Source: DATBSL01 sp963729875 (GTDB lineage: Bacteria > Acidobacteriota > Vicinamibacteria > Fen-336). Taken from it: DNA of 64,000 nt. The notes beneath the pieces are model-generated. The model did not search any database, was not told where the DNA came from, and was given only the letters and a program-made list of their open reading frames with translations. A program made the position numbers and the translations under genes. Positions 25,823 to 34,821 of this stretch are shown piece after piece (position 1 is the stretch's first letter; each line of letters starts with the position of its first letter). The stretch covers positions 372,001 to 436,000 of the forward strand of contig CAVSPR010000009.1 in the NCBI GenBank assembly GCA_963729875.1, in the 5' to 3' direction.

Positions 25823-26859
25823 CGCTCGAGGTTCTCCGAGACGAACTCGTCGTCGGTCAGGTGGGGGTAGATCTGGAGGACCCGGTCGATCTCCTCCGCC
25901 TGCCCCGGCGAGAGGTCCTCGCGCGGGTCCAGGCACCATCGGCCGGCCAGCAGCCCCTGGCGCCGGAGGACCTCGTGGATTCCGGCGATGCAGCCGGCGA
26001 AGCCGTGGCGGGCGTCGAAGAGCGCGGCGTTCGCGTCGGTGAGCTGCTGACCGAGGGCGAGCAGGTCGAAGGCGCCCTGGCCGGTCCGCCGGCACTCCCG
26101 GACCTCCTGGAGAAGCTCCACCGCCCTGCGGGTCCAGACCGCCCACTGGCCGAGGAGGCCTCCCGCGAAGCGGACCGGGAGAGAGCCCCGCGCGAGCTCG
26201 AAGCGGGCGAGCAGGTCGGCCACGATCGAGTCGTCGTTGCCGGTGTAGAGGGCCACCTCTCCGCCCCGGCCGCTCGCGGCGAGAGCGCGGGCGACGTCGA
26301 GCGTGTGGTAGCGGTTGAAGGGCGCCACCTTGATGGCCGCGACCGGGCCGATCTCGAGGAAGCGGCGCCAGAAGCCCTCGTCGAGGACACGGCCTCCGAC
26401 CGCGGGCTGGAGGTAGAAGCCGAACAGGGGGAGGACCTCGGCCACCCGGCGGCAGTGGACCAGGAGCTCGTCGGTCGTGGCCTCCCGCAGCGCGCCCAGG
26501 CTCAGCAGCCCGAGGTCGTAGCCGAGGTCCCGGGCGAGGCCAGCCTCGGCGACGGCCTGGCTGGTCGGGCCGACGACACCCGCCACCTTCACCAGGCGCC
26601 GGCCGCTCGCGGCCTCGCGCTCCCGCACGACGCCGGCGGCGAGGCGCAGCACGGGCTCGAGCAGGTCCGCGGACCGAACGGCGAACTGGGTCGTGTGGAC
26701 ACCCACCGCCACCCCGCCCGCGCCCGCGTCGCAGTAGTAGCGGGTGAGGGCCACCTGGCGCCGCTCGTCGAGCCGCCGCTCGTCGGTCAGGGCAAGGGGG
26801 TGGGCGGGGATGACGAGGCCCTCGAGGAGCCGCGCGCGAAGGTCGCTAGAAGCGTCCAT
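25810..26859 (-). CDS. Dihydrodipicolinate synthase/N-acetylneuraminate lyase family aldolase
   Basis: 349 aa class I lyase of the DapA family. The expected Schiff-base lysine is in VAAIKVAPFNRY, with a preceding tyrosine (FGFYLQP) and TGNDDSIVADLL further on. The N-terminus (LEGLVIPAHPLALTDERRLDERRQVALTRYY, key part VIPAHPLAL) diverges from true DapA, and the setting with an epimerase and GatZ-like protein suggests cleavage of a 2-keto-3-deoxy sugar acid or similar, not lysine biosynthesis. ATG 26859 overlaps the upstream epimerase stop by 14 bp, and its own end overlaps the GatZ start. Confidence 0.8.
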   Translation of the reverse strand: MDASSDLRARLLEGLVIPAHPLALTDERRLDERRQVALTRYYCDAGAGGVAVGVHTTQFAVRSADLLEPVLRLAAGVVREREAASGRRLVKVAGVVGPTSQAVAEAGLARDLGYDLGLLSLGALREATTDELLVHCRRVAEVLPLFGFYLQPAVGGRVLDEGFWRRFLEIGPVAAIKVAPFNRYHTLDVARALAASGRGGEVALYTGNDDSIVADLLARFELARGSLPVRFAGGLLGQWAVWTRRAVELLQEVRECRRTGQGAFDLLALGQQLTDANAALFDARHGFAGCIAGIHEVLRRQGLLAGRWCLDPREDLSPGQAEEIDRVLQIYPHLTDDEFVSENLERWLS

Positions 26860-27892
26860 CGGTCGCCTCGAAGTGGGTGGGCTTGCCGAGGCTGCGTCCC
26901 CCTTGCTGCACCCACGCGGCCACCCAGTCGAGGAGGCGAGCCAGCGGGACCTCCGGCGGACCGAGGAGCGAAACGCAGAGAGAGGGATCGCCGAGAAGGG
27001 CGGGACCGGGGTCGCCGTGGAAGCGGGGGGGCCGGCCAAGACGTCGGCCGAAAGCCTCCGCCGCCTCGCGGACCGACACCACCTCGGGACCCGTCACGAC
27101 GAGCGGACGGGGCGGGCTCTCGCACAGCCCCAGCGCGCGGAACGCATACGAGCTCGCGTCGCCCTGCCAGATCGCGTTGACGTGCGAGGCGCGCAGGTCC
27201 ACCGGCTCGCCGGAGAGGACGCTGCGCGCCACGTCGACGAGCGTGCCGTAGCGGAGGTCGACCGCGTAGAACAGGCGGAAGAGGAGGCAGCGCGTGCCGC
27301 GCTCGCGCGAGGCGTGCTCGAAGACCCGCTCGCGCCCGACACAGGTCTGCGCGTACTCGCCCACCGGCGCGACCGGGTCCTGCTCGGTCGCGCCCGCCCC
27401 TCCCGGACCGGCGAGCGGGTACACGTTCCCGCTCGAGAAGACCACGATCCGGCTTCCCGCGAAGTGCGGCGCCACGATGGACGGCACCACGACGTTCTGG
27501 GCCCAGGTCAGGTCGGGGCGGCCCGAGGAGCCGAACTTCCGCCCGGCGAGGAAGAGGACGTTCGGGCACTTCGGGAGCCGGGCCACATCCCCGGGGTCGA
27601 GCAGGTCGCACGCGAGGGTCTCGATCCCGTCCCGCTCGAGGGCGGCGCGAAGGCCGGGCTCGGAGAACCGGGCCACGGCGAGGACGCGGCGCGGCACGCC
27701 GGCCGCGTCGCAGGAGCGGCGCACGCGCCGGGCGAGCGACGGGCCCATCTTCCCGCCCGCGCCCAGGACGACGACGTCACCGTCGAGCGCGCGCGCGAAG
27801 TCCACGTCGTCGGCGGAAGGCCGCGAGAGGAGAGCCTCGAGCGCGGGCTCGTCCCGGACGGCATCGGGTAGAGGGGAGAGTGCCGTGCTCAT
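26846..27892 (-). CDS. NAD-dependent epimerase/dehydratase-like protein with atypical active site
   Basis: 348 aa extended-SDR protein. Rossmann motif VVVLGAGGKMGPSLARR near residue 40 and the VFSSGNVYPL strand are clear. Where a YxxxK catalytic pair is expected the sequence reads YAQTCVGRE, so the lysine is replaced by Cys (Y-A-Q-T-C), or displaced. It may therefore be a divergent epimerase or a reductase. ATG 27892 is the only good start. It opens the tight run epimerase - DapA-like - GatZ - DeoR - EamA, and lies 92 bp downstream of the TonB receptor gene, separated by a long hairpin. Confidence 0.8.
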   Translation of the reverse strand: MSTALSPLPDAVRDEPALEALLSRPSADDVDFARALDGDVVVLGAGGKMGPSLARRVRRSCDAAGVPRRVLAVARFSEPGLRAALERDGIETLACDLLDPGDVARLPKCPNVLFLAGRKFGSSGRPDLTWAQNVVVPSIVAPHFAGSRIVVFSSGNVYPLAGPGGAGATEQDPVAPVGEYAQTCVGRERVFEHASRERGTRCLLFRLFYAVDLRYGTLVDVARSVLSGEPVDLRASHVNAIWQGDASSYAFRALGLCESPPRPLVVTGPEVVSVREAAEAFGRRLGRPPRFHGDPGPALLGDPSLCVSLLGPPEVPLARLLDWVAAWVQQGGRSLGKPTHFEATDGRF

Positions 27893-27925
27893 CGGCGATC
27901 CCGGCGAGATCGTGCCCAAGACGCG

Positions 27926-27973
27926 GGCGGCGTGGCCCCCGCTCCCACGGGAAGGAGCGGAAACCACGCCGCC
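27926..27973. other. Two-tier hairpin between TonB receptor and epimerase genes
   Basis: Outer stem GGCGGCGTGG (27926-27935) with CCACGCCGCC (27964-27973), perfect over 10 bp, encloses an inner stem CCGCTCC/GGAGCGG. There is no T-run on either strand. It likely stabilises the receptor mRNA or reduces readthrough into the enzyme genes. Confidence 0.55.
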
Positions 27974-27984
27974 ATGGGAAGGAT

Positions 27985-30900
27985 CTAGAAGGTGGCTCTT
28001 ATGCCCAGTCGTATGGTACGTCCGGGCGCGAACCCTTCGACGTTGCTCACCGCCTCCGAGCCCAGGACACCCATGGAGCCGTTGTCGTCGATCCCGTTGA
28101 TCAGGTAGTCCGTCAGGTCGATGAAGCTCGAGGCGGCTCCCACCCAGAACTGCGGATGGTTGAAGGCGTTGTCCAGCGTGGCGGTGAACTGCAGCCTGAA
28201 CCTGTCTTTCGTGATGACGTCCTTGTAGACGGCCAGGTTCACCACCCACGTGCCCGGGCCCTCGAAGCTGTTCTTCTTGGTGTTGCCGGGGAAGACCCCG
28301 GGCGCGGGCACGGCGTAGGCCGACGGGTCGAACCAGCGGTCGCGGGAGCCGCCGGTCGCCGGGTCCCCGACCTGGTTCGGCCGCCAGGTGTCGCCGGAGT
28401 ACGTGCCGGTCGTGTCCGGGAGGAACCCGAGGTTGTACGGCGTGATCGAGCTGTAGCCCAGGGTGAAGAAGGGAGTCAGGTTGTTCCCGGATCGCGCCTG
28501 GACGATCGTCGAGAGCGTCCACCCCCCGAAGAGCGCGTCAGCCCAGCCCGGCATGTCCGACCCGAACTTCCGACCCTTGCCCACGGGAATGTCCCACGTC
28601 GCGTTCGCCACCAGGCGGTGCTTCACGACGTTGGGGTCGGGCCCGCGGTCCGCCTCGATGTTGTAGGGGTCGTACTGGATGACGCCGATCGAGCTGTTGC
28701 CGGCGTCGGGCGCGTTGCTGTCGGAGTGGGCGTAGGTGTACGCGACGTTGAAGGCGAGGCCGCCGCGGAAGCGCCGCTGCAGCTCGACCTGGGCCGCGTT
28801 GAACTGCCCGCTCCCGGTGTTCTCCGTGATCGTCATGTAGTAGCCGTACAGCGGGAACGGCCGATAGATGTTGTCGTCGGGGTTGCCGTTGTCGATGGTG
28901 TTCGTGCTCGGCGGGATGCTGTTGTACTCCTTGGTGACGAGCAGCTTCCTCATGGTCGAGCCGATGTAGCTCAAGCGCAGCCCCATGTCCCCGGGCAGCT
29001 CCTGCTCCACGGTCAGGTTGTACTGGTAGATGTCGGGCAGCTGGACGTCGGGCCAGATGCCGACGATGCCGAAGTCGTCGTTGCTCGGCTCCCCCGTGCC
29101 CCCGCTGAAGCCGTTGCTGAGGCCGCCGCCGGTGCGCCGGATCGTGTAGCGGAACTGGTTGGCGGCCATCTGGTCGCGGAGCCCCTGCACGGCGGCGGTC
29201 GGGTGGAAGAGGCCGAAGCCGCCCCGCACCACGGTCTTGTCGCTGTTGCCGACGCGCCAGGCGAAGCCGACGCGCGGGCTGAAGTTGTTCTTGTCGGTCT
29301 CCAGGATGGTCTCGGGGAGGCCCTTCTCGGCCGCCGTGTAGACGCGCGAGGAGTAGATGCTCTCCGGGTCCTGCAGGCCCGGCGGGAGCGCCGACCGCGT
29401 GCTCTCGTTCGGGATGATGTGGTAGCCGCCGTCGAGCGGCACGAAGTCGGCGACGAGCCCGCTCTTCTCCTTGAAGATGCCGGTGATCTCGTAGCGCAGG
29501 CCCAGGAAGAGGGTCAGGCTCGGGCTCGCCCTCCAGTCGTCCTGGGCGAAGACCGCGAAGTCGTTCGAGGTGCCCTCCAGGTCCCCGCGCGTGCTCACCT
29601 GGTCGTCGACGCGGGCGGGCAGCCCGAGCATGAAGTCGGTGAAGGCGTTCCCGGTCTTCGAGGCGTCGAAGCGGTAGGCGCCGCGGTTGTTGAGGCCCCG
29701 CCCGAAGCCGTCGGTCGCGGAGTTCCGGTTCCAGAGGAAGCCGCCCCGGAGCGAGTGATCCCCCTTGACCCAGCTGAGGTTGTCGCTGATCGAGAACGAG
29801 TTCTGGTACTGCGCGCGGGCGACGTTGCGGCCGGCGTCCGGGAGCGAGCTCGGCCGGTTCGTTCCTCCCACGAAGTTGATGGCCGGGAAGCCGCGCGCGC
29901 CCTCGACGAGGCTGGGGGACGCTTCGTAGCCGAGCTGGGCGGCCAGCTCCTGGGCGATGTAGTTGCTCTTCCGCTCCGAGGTGTCGTTGTTGTAGCCCAT
30001 GCGGAACTCGTTCACCACGGTGCTCGAGAAGACCCGCGTCCAGCCCCCGATGACGGAGTACGTGGTGAGCTTGTCCTCGAGGTACGGGAGGTTGTTGAAG
30101 GCATTGCCGCTCCCCACCTCGGAGCGGAAGGCCCGCGGGTCACGGACCTGGTAGCTGCCCCGGGCGAAGAGGGAGTCCTTCGACGTGAGCTCGTGGTCGA
30201 CCCGCAGGTCCGCCCGCTGGCGGTTGCGGATCTCGGGGATGTACTTCTGGTAGATGCCCCAGCCGGTGGAGAGCGGAGTCTGGTTGGGCAGGGGGTAGAA
30301 GAAGTTGATGATGTTCGTGGCCACCGGGTCGATCCGGCCGGCCGGGATGATGTTCCCGGGGAAGTTCTGTCCCGTGAGCGGGTCCCTGATCTTGAAGGTC
30401 GCGCCCGAGAAGTCGCCATTGCGCATGGCCTCGGTGGGGACGGTGGCCCGGCCGCCGCCCGTGATCAGCTGGTCGCGCTGCCCCTCGTAGTTCGCGTAGA
30501 AGAAGGTCTTGTCGGACTGGATGGGACCGCCGAAGCTCGCGCCCCAGCGGTGCTGGGACGTGTCGGCGTTGGGGTCGTCGCGCGTCGCCCCCGTCAGCTT
30601 CTGGCTGTAGGTGAGGGCGTTCAGGCTGTTGTCGTTGAAGTCGTAGAAGGCCGTCCCGTGGTACGCGTTGCCGCCCCTCTTGGTGGTGACGACCACCCCG
30701 GCGAGCCCGCCGTACTCGGCGCTGTAGGAGTTGGACAGCACCTGCACCTCGGAGATCGCGTCGACGCCCGGCGCGGAGTTGCCCACCGTGCCGAAGATCG
30801 CGTTGGTCGAGGCCTGGCCGTCCTGGATGTAGGTGACGCCGTACGTCCGTCCCCCCAGGAACTGGAGGTCGGTGTCGCCCCCGCCCACGACGTTGGGGTT

Positions 30901-31377
30901 GAGGTACAGGAAGTCCTGGATGTCGCGGCTCGCCCGGGGCAGGTCGTGGATCTGCTGCGCGTCGAGCCCGCGGGCGATGGCCGGGCTCTCCATCGTGATG
31001 TTGGCCTTGCCTTCGGCGGTCACGGTCACGGTCTCGGTCAGGCCGCCGACCTCGAGCCGGGCGTCCACGCGCGCCACGGACGCGGCGCTGAGGACGACGC
31101 CCGGCCGCTCGACCTTCTTGAAGCCCTCGAGGGACACCTCGACCCGGTAGTTGCCCGGGCGCAGGTTCGAGATCTCGAAGTTGCCGTTCGCGTCGGAAGG
31201 AACGGTCCGCGCGATGTTGGTGGTTACGTCCGTCGCCGTGACGGAGGCACCGGGCAGGGGGAGCCCCTGCGGGTCGAGGACCGTTCCCCGGATGGTCCCC
31301 AGGAAGGACTGGGCGAGGACCGGGCCCGCAAGCAGGAGGGTCCCCAGCACCGCCCAGAGGAACGACTTTCTCATCAT
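27985..31377 (-). CDS. TonB-dependent receptor with carboxypeptidase-regulatory-like N-terminus (Oar type)
   Basis: 1130-aa outer-membrane protein. Signal peptide MMRKSFLWAVLGTLLLAGP, then a carboxypeptidase-regulatory beta-sandwich (about 24-110; GTIRGTVLDPQGLPLPGASV), a plug domain (about 120-240; QIHDLPRASRDIQDFLYLNP, GGLAGVVVTTKRGG) and a long beta-barrel ending in the aromatic BAM signal RLGIRATF. This architecture is abundant in Acidobacteriota and linked to uptake of large glycans or peptides. Start at ATG 31377 (a second ATG follows), preceded by GAGGAGGCAGAC. It has its own promoter and is the likely entry gate for the substrate of the downstream sugar enzymes. No SusD partner gene is seen. 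Confidence 0.93.
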   Translation of the reverse strand: MMRKSFLWAVLGTLLLAGPVLAQSFLGTIRGTVLDPQGLPLPGASVTATDVTTNIARTVPSDANGNFEISNLRPGNYRVEVSLEGFKKVERPGVVLSAASVARVDARLEVGGLTETVTVTAEGKANITMESPAIARGLDAQQIHDLPRASRDIQDFLYLNPNVVGGGDTDLQFLGGRTYGVTYIQDGQASTNAIFGTVGNSAPGVDAISEVQVLSNSYSAEYGGLAGVVVTTKRGGNAYHGTAFYDFNDNSLNALTYSQKLTGATRDDPNADTSQHRWGASFGGPIQSDKTFFYANYEGQRDQLITGGGRATVPTEAMRNGDFSGATFKIRDPLTGQNFPGNIIPAGRIDPVATNIINFFYPLPNQTPLSTGWGIYQKYIPEIRNRQRADLRVDHELTSKDSLFARGSYQVRDPRAFRSEVGSGNAFNNLPYLEDKLTTYSVIGGWTRVFSSTVVNEFRMGYNNDTSERKSNYIAQELAAQLGYEASPSLVEGARGFPAINFVGGTNRPSSLPDAGRNVARAQYQNSFSISDNLSWVKGDHSLRGGFLWNRNSATDGFGRGLNNRGAYRFDASKTGNAFTDFMLGLPARVDDQVSTRGDLEGTSNDFAVFAQDDWRASPSLTLFLGLRYEITGIFKEKSGLVADFVPLDGGYHIIPNESTRSALPPGLQDPESIYSSRVYTAAEKGLPETILETDKNNFSPRVGFAWRVGNSDKTVVRGGFGLFHPTAAVQGLRDQMAANQFRYTIRRTGGGLSNGFSGGTGEPSNDDFGIVGIWPDVQLPDIYQYNLTVEQELPGDMGLRLSYIGSTMRKLLVTKEYNSIPPSTNTIDNGNPDDNIYRPFPLYGYYMTITENTGSGQFNAAQVELQRRFRGGLAFNVAYTYAHSDSNAPDAGNSSIGVIQYDPYNIEADRGPDPNVVKHRLVANATWDIPVGKGRKFGSDMPGWADALFGGWTLSTIVQARSGNNLTPFFTLGYSSITPYNLGFLPDTTGTYSGDTWRPNQVGDPATGGSRDRWFDPSAYAVPAPGVFPGNTKKNSFEGPGTWVVNLAVYKDVITKDRFRLQFTATLDNAFNHPQFWVGAASSFIDLTDYLINGIDDNGSMGVLGSEAVSNVEGFAPGRTIRLGIRATF

Positions 31378-31496
31378 GTCTGCCTCCTCGGCATCCAGCC
31401 AAACCACCGCGGCTATTCCCGACCCGGCCCCGTGGGAGAGCGGGGGCCATCTAGCGGCATGTGGATCCAATCGAAAGAATACGACAGTCCTTTGAC

Positions 31497-31525
31497 TTTC
31501 TAGTGCTTTTCTTTTGGCTTGTCAA
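31497..31525 (-). promoter_or_regulatory. Promoter of the TonB receptor gene
   Basis: On the minus strand TTGACA (31525-31520), a 17-bp spacer and TAGAAA (31502-31497), leaving a leader of about 110 nt. About 20 bp downstream lies CTTTCGA (31477-31471), a candidate DeoR-type site. The surrounding 31450-31560 segment is strikingly A/T-rich for this genome, as expected for a promoter. Confidence 0.65.
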
Positions 31526-31600
31526 TTCTTTTTTTGACGCTCCGAACCGGGCGCGCGCGGTTTGGACGGGCCCGCGATCTGCGATAGCTTGCCTTCACAC

Positions 31601-33892
31601 ATGGCGAAGCGCCGACCCCCGACCCTCCCGCCGGGCCCCGCCCCTGCGCCTGCCCCTCGCCCCAGGCGGTCCCGCTGGATCCTCGCCCTCTCCGCCCTCG
31701 TCCTCGTGGCCGTGGCTGCTTTCCTCTGGTCGCGCCGGCCGAACCGTGCGGCCCCGCGCGAGCGGCCGAACGTGCTGCTCGTGACGGTCGACACGCTGCG
31801 AGCCGACGCGGTCAGCGCCTACGGGAACTCCGCGGCCTCGACACCCCTCATGGACGCCCTCGCCGCGAGGGGTGCGCGCTTCACGACGGCGGTGGCCAAC
31901 GTGCCCCTCACCGGACCCTCCCACGCCACGATCCTCACCGGCCTCATCCCGGTGCGCCACGGCGTGCGCGACAACGGCGGCTTCGTCCTCCCCGACGAGG
32001 TCCCCGTCCTCGCCGAGAGGTTTCGCGGCGCGGGCTACCGCACCGCCGCGTTCGTGTCCGGCTATCCCCTCGTGAGGCGCTTCGGCTTCGGCCGGGGCTT
32101 CGAGACCTACGACGACTCGCTGCCCCACGGGAACGACCCGCGGCGGGCCCCCTACGTCGAGCGGTCCGCCGACCGCACCACCGACCTCGTCCTGCGCTGG
32201 CTGGACGCGCCCGCGGGCGAGACGACCTCCGGCAGCGTCGGCGCGCCGTGGTTCCTGTGGGTCCACTACTACGACCCGCACGCGCCCTACGAGCCGCCGG
32301 GGGAGCTCGCCACGCGCTTCGCCGCGCGGCCGTACTACGGCGAGGCCGCCTTCGTGGACCAGCAGCTCGGCCGCCTGCTCCGCCGGCTGGACGAGCGCGG
32401 CTGGTCGCCGCGGACGCTGGTGCTCGTGACCTCGGACCACGGCGAGAGCCTCGGCGAGCACGGCGAGGACTCTCACGGCATCTTCGTCTACGACTCGACG
32501 CTGCGGATCCCGTGGATCATGGCGGGCCCGGGGATCCCGCCCGGCGCTACGGTCGACACCGTGGCGCGGCTGGTGGACGTCGCGCCGACGCTCCTCGACT
32601 GCGCGGGGATCGCCGGCCTCGGGGACGTCGACGGTCGGTCGCTGTGCGCCGCCTCCGCCGGCCGCCCGCTGCGGGACGAACCGGCCTACGCGGAGTCGCT
32701 CTCGTCGCTCCTTCACATGGGATGGGCGCCGCTGCACGCCTGGCGCACGCGGCAGTGGAAGCTCATCGAGGCCCCCCGGCTCGAGTTGTACGACCTGGAG
32801 AAGGACCCCAAGGAGGCCCACAACCTCGCGGGGGAGCGGCCCGAGCTCGTCGCGGAGATGAGGCGACCGCTCCAGGCCGCGATGTCCGCGCCCACCCCGC
32901 TCGCGGCCAAGGCGGTGGACGCCGAGGCGGCGGAGCGCCTCGCCGCACTCGGCTACGTCGGGGGCGCCTCCGTGCCGCCGCCCGCGGACGGATCCACCCG
33001 GAAGGACCCGAAGGACCACATCGACGTCATCACCCGCCTCGAGCGCGGCATGTCCCGCGCCCGGATGGACCCCGCGTCCGCCGTCCGGGACCTCACGGCG
33101 GTGATCCGGCAGGACCCCGGGATCACGGTGGCGCGCCGTTACCGCGCGGTGGCGTACGCCGCGGCCGGCCAGCCCGAGGCGGCCCTGGCCGACCTCGACG
33201 CCCTGGAGAAGGAGGAAGGCCTCAGCGCCGAGGACCTGATCGTTCTCGCCGACTGCCTGCGGGCCTCCGGGCGCTCCGAGGAGGCGCTGCGCGCGCTGGA
33301 GCGGGCCGCCCGGCTGCAGCCAAAATCGCCCCAGCCCTTGCTCTCCCGCGGCAACGTCCTGCTGAAGGAGGGGCGGAGCGAAGAGGCCGCGGCGGCCTTC
33401 GAGGGCGTGCTGTCGGTGGCCCCCGGCCACATCGAGGCCCTGCGGGGTCTCGGCGACCTGGCCCTCCTGCGAGGCGACACCGCGGCCGCCGCCGAGCGCT
33501 ACGCCCGCATCCTGGCCATCGACCCCAACGATTCCGGGGCCATGGTGAAGCTCGGTGTCATCCGCATGCGCGGTGGCGCCCGGGACGAAGCCACCACGCT
33601 CTTCCGCAAGGCGGTGGAGAAGGAGCCGAGGAACGCCGAGGCGCTGCTCTATCTCGCGGGTGCTCTCGCCGCGAACGGTCGGCACGCGGAGGCCGTGCCC
33701 GTCTTCGAAAGAGCGCTCGCCGCGGGTCCGAAGACGACCATGGCCCTGAACGGCCTCGCCCTGACCCTGATCGAGCTCGGAGAACGCGCGGCGGCCGCGA
33801 AGGCGCTGCGCGAGTCGCTCGCCCTCGACCCGCGCCAGCCCGGGGTCGCCCAGACCCTCGCCGATCTCGGGCGTGCCCCGGCGTCGCGGTAG
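31601..33892 (+). CDS. Sulfatase-fold membrane enzyme with C-terminal TPR domain
   Basis: 763 aa. An N-terminal signal anchor (WILALSALVLVAVAAFLW) precedes an alkaline-phosphatase-superfamily sulfatase domain: NVLLVTVDTLRADAV, LTGPSHATILTG, HYYDPHAPYEPP, VTSDHGESLGEHG. In true sulfatases the nucleophile motif is C/S-x-P-x-R; here it is T104-G-P-S-H, so the formylglycine residue is replaced by threonine as in phosphoethanolamine and lipoteichoic-acid transferases of the same fold. Residues about 480-760 are TPR repeats (ERAARLQPKSPQPLLSRGN, ARILAIDPNDSGAMVKLG). ATG 31601 is chosen because the membrane anchor follows directly. It faces away from the TonB receptor gene. Confidence 0.85.
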   Translation: MAKRRPPTLPPGPAPAPAPRPRRSRWILALSALVLVAVAAFLWSRRPNRAAPRERPNVLLVTVDTLRADAVSAYGNSAASTPLMDALAARGARFTTAVANVPLTGPSHATILTGLIPVRHGVRDNGGFVLPDEVPVLAERFRGAGYRTAAFVSGYPLVRRFGFGRGFETYDDSLPHGNDPRRAPYVERSADRTTDLVLRWLDAPAGETTSGSVGAPWFLWVHYYDPHAPYEPPGELATRFAARPYYGEAAFVDQQLGRLLRRLDERGWSPRTLVLVTSDHGESLGEHGEDSHGIFVYDSTLRIPWIMAGPGIPPGATVDTVARLVDVAPTLLDCAGIAGLGDVDGRSLCAASAGRPLRDEPAYAESLSSLLHMGWAPLHAWRTRQWKLIEAPRLELYDLEKDPKEAHNLAGERPELVAEMRRPLQAAMSAPTPLAAKAVDAEAAERLAALGYVGGASVPPPADGSTRKDPKDHIDVITRLERGMSRARMDPASAVRDLTAVIRQDPGITVARRYRAVAYAAAGQPEAALADLDALEKEEGLSAEDLIVLADCLRASGRSEEALRALERAARLQPKSPQPLLSRGNVLLKEGRSEEAAAAFEGVLSVAPGHIEALRGLGDLALLRGDTAAAAERYARILAIDPNDSGAMVKLGVIRMRGGARDEATTLFRKAVEKEPRNAEALLYLAGALAANGRHAEAVPVFERALAAGPKTTMALNGLALTLIELGERAAAAKALRESLALDPRQPGVAQTLADLGRAPASR

Positions 33893-33898
33893 CCCCGG

Positions 33899-34813
33899 TC
33901 AGCCGAACTCGGGGCCGAAGACGACGGGCTCGAGGGCCGGCCGCGCCTCGGGTCGCGCGTCGCTCCAGTACATCCGCGTGAACGGCCGATGCTCACGAAA
34001 GCCCAGGTCCCCCAGCGTGGCCAGCCACGCCGGCTCGACGCGGGCGTCGAGAACCAGCGGCCGGCTCCGCGACCGGGAGAGACACGCCAGGACGAGGTCG
34101 CGGGCGAGCGTCGGGTCGTCCGCCACCACCGGGCCGACCTGGTCCGAGTGATCGCCGTGCCGGCCGAAGCAGTAGCCCCGCACACGGCCGGCCTCGCTCA
34201 CGACGCACGCGAGACGAGGAGCGGCACCGAGGGCCCACCGCAGGACCGGACTGCGATCGGCGCCGAACACCTCCCGGTCGCGGGAGAGAACGGCTTCGAG
34301 GTCGGCGGGGGTCAGGTCTTGAATTGTGCCCTGCTCGTGAGAGCACGATTCAAGACCTGACCCCTTCCGTTCGGCCGTCGTCGTCGGCTCCACCCGCATC
34401 CGCACGAGGCCGGGCGAGGAGGCGTCGACGAAGCCCCGCTGGGCGTAGATGCCGTGGCCGGCCGGGGTCGCGTCGAGACCCACGCACCGCAGGCGCCCGG
34501 CTAGCACCTCCGCCTCGCAGCGGACGAGCACCTCGTCGAAGATCCGCGTGCCGAGGCCGCGGCCCCGCGCCTCGGGCTCCACGAGGATCATGCAGATCCA
34601 CGCGATCGCGTCGCCGTAGCGGACCGCCCCGCCCGATGCCGCGACCCGCCCGTCCTGGACGGCGACGCGGAAGAGGCCGGGCCCGAGCGCGAGGAGCAGC
34701 CGCCAGTCCTCGACCGTCTGGTTCCAGCCGCTCGCGCGCGACAGACGCAGGCCGTCCTCGAGGTCGGCCTCGGTCATATCACGGAACTCGAGGTGCGGCC
34801 CTTCCTGCGTCAC
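33899..34813 (-). CDS. Two-domain GNAT acetyltransferase carrying an in-frame palindromic insertion
   Basis: 304 aa. First GNAT domain about residues 8-145 (TEADLEDGLRLSRASGWNQT, VEPEARGRGLGTRI with the acetyl-CoA loop ARGRGLGT, GIYAQRGF). A second, Acetyltransf_18-like domain about 172-290 (ADLEAVLSRDREVFGADRS, GYCFGRHGD, LGDLGFREHRPFTRMY). Between them residues about 151-169 are encoded by the 57-bp palindromic element (KGSGLESCSHEQGTIQDLTP in the protein), an exact multiple of three. GTG 34813 follows the CBM9-like gene's stop by 8 bp. Substrate unknown. Last gene of the aldolase-amidohydrolase-CBM9 operon. Confidence 0.85.
   Translation of the reverse strand: MTQEGPHLEFRDMTEADLEDGLRLSRASGWNQTVEDWRLLLALGPGLFRVAVQDGRVAASGGAVRYGDAIAWICMILVEPEARGRGLGTRIFDEVLVRCEAEVLAGRLRCVGLDATPAGHGIYAQRGFVDASSPGLVRMRVEPTTTAERKGSGLESCSHEQGTIQDLTPADLEAVLSRDREVFGADRSPVLRWALGAAPRLACVVSEAGRVRGYCFGRHGDHSDQVGPVVADDPTLARDLVLACLSRSRSRPLVLDARVEPAWLATLGDLGFREHRPFTRMYWSDARPEARPALEPVVFGPEFG
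34308..34364. repeat. Palindromic mobile-type element, copy 2 (inside the GNAT gene)
   Basis: Left arm 34308-34329 begins GGGGTCAGGTCTTGAAT; right arm 34343-34364 ends CAAGACCTGACCCC; 21 of 22 positions pair, around a 13-nt loop. Total 57 bp, in frame within the interdomain linker of the acetyltransferase. Nearly identical to copy 1 at 16966-17023. Confidence 0.85.
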
Positions 34814-34821
34814 GTGCGCCC

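Noticed and set aside
27880..31503. 1207-codon plus-strand open frame
   Set aside because: Antisense shadow of the TonB receptor; composition is that of mirrored codons.
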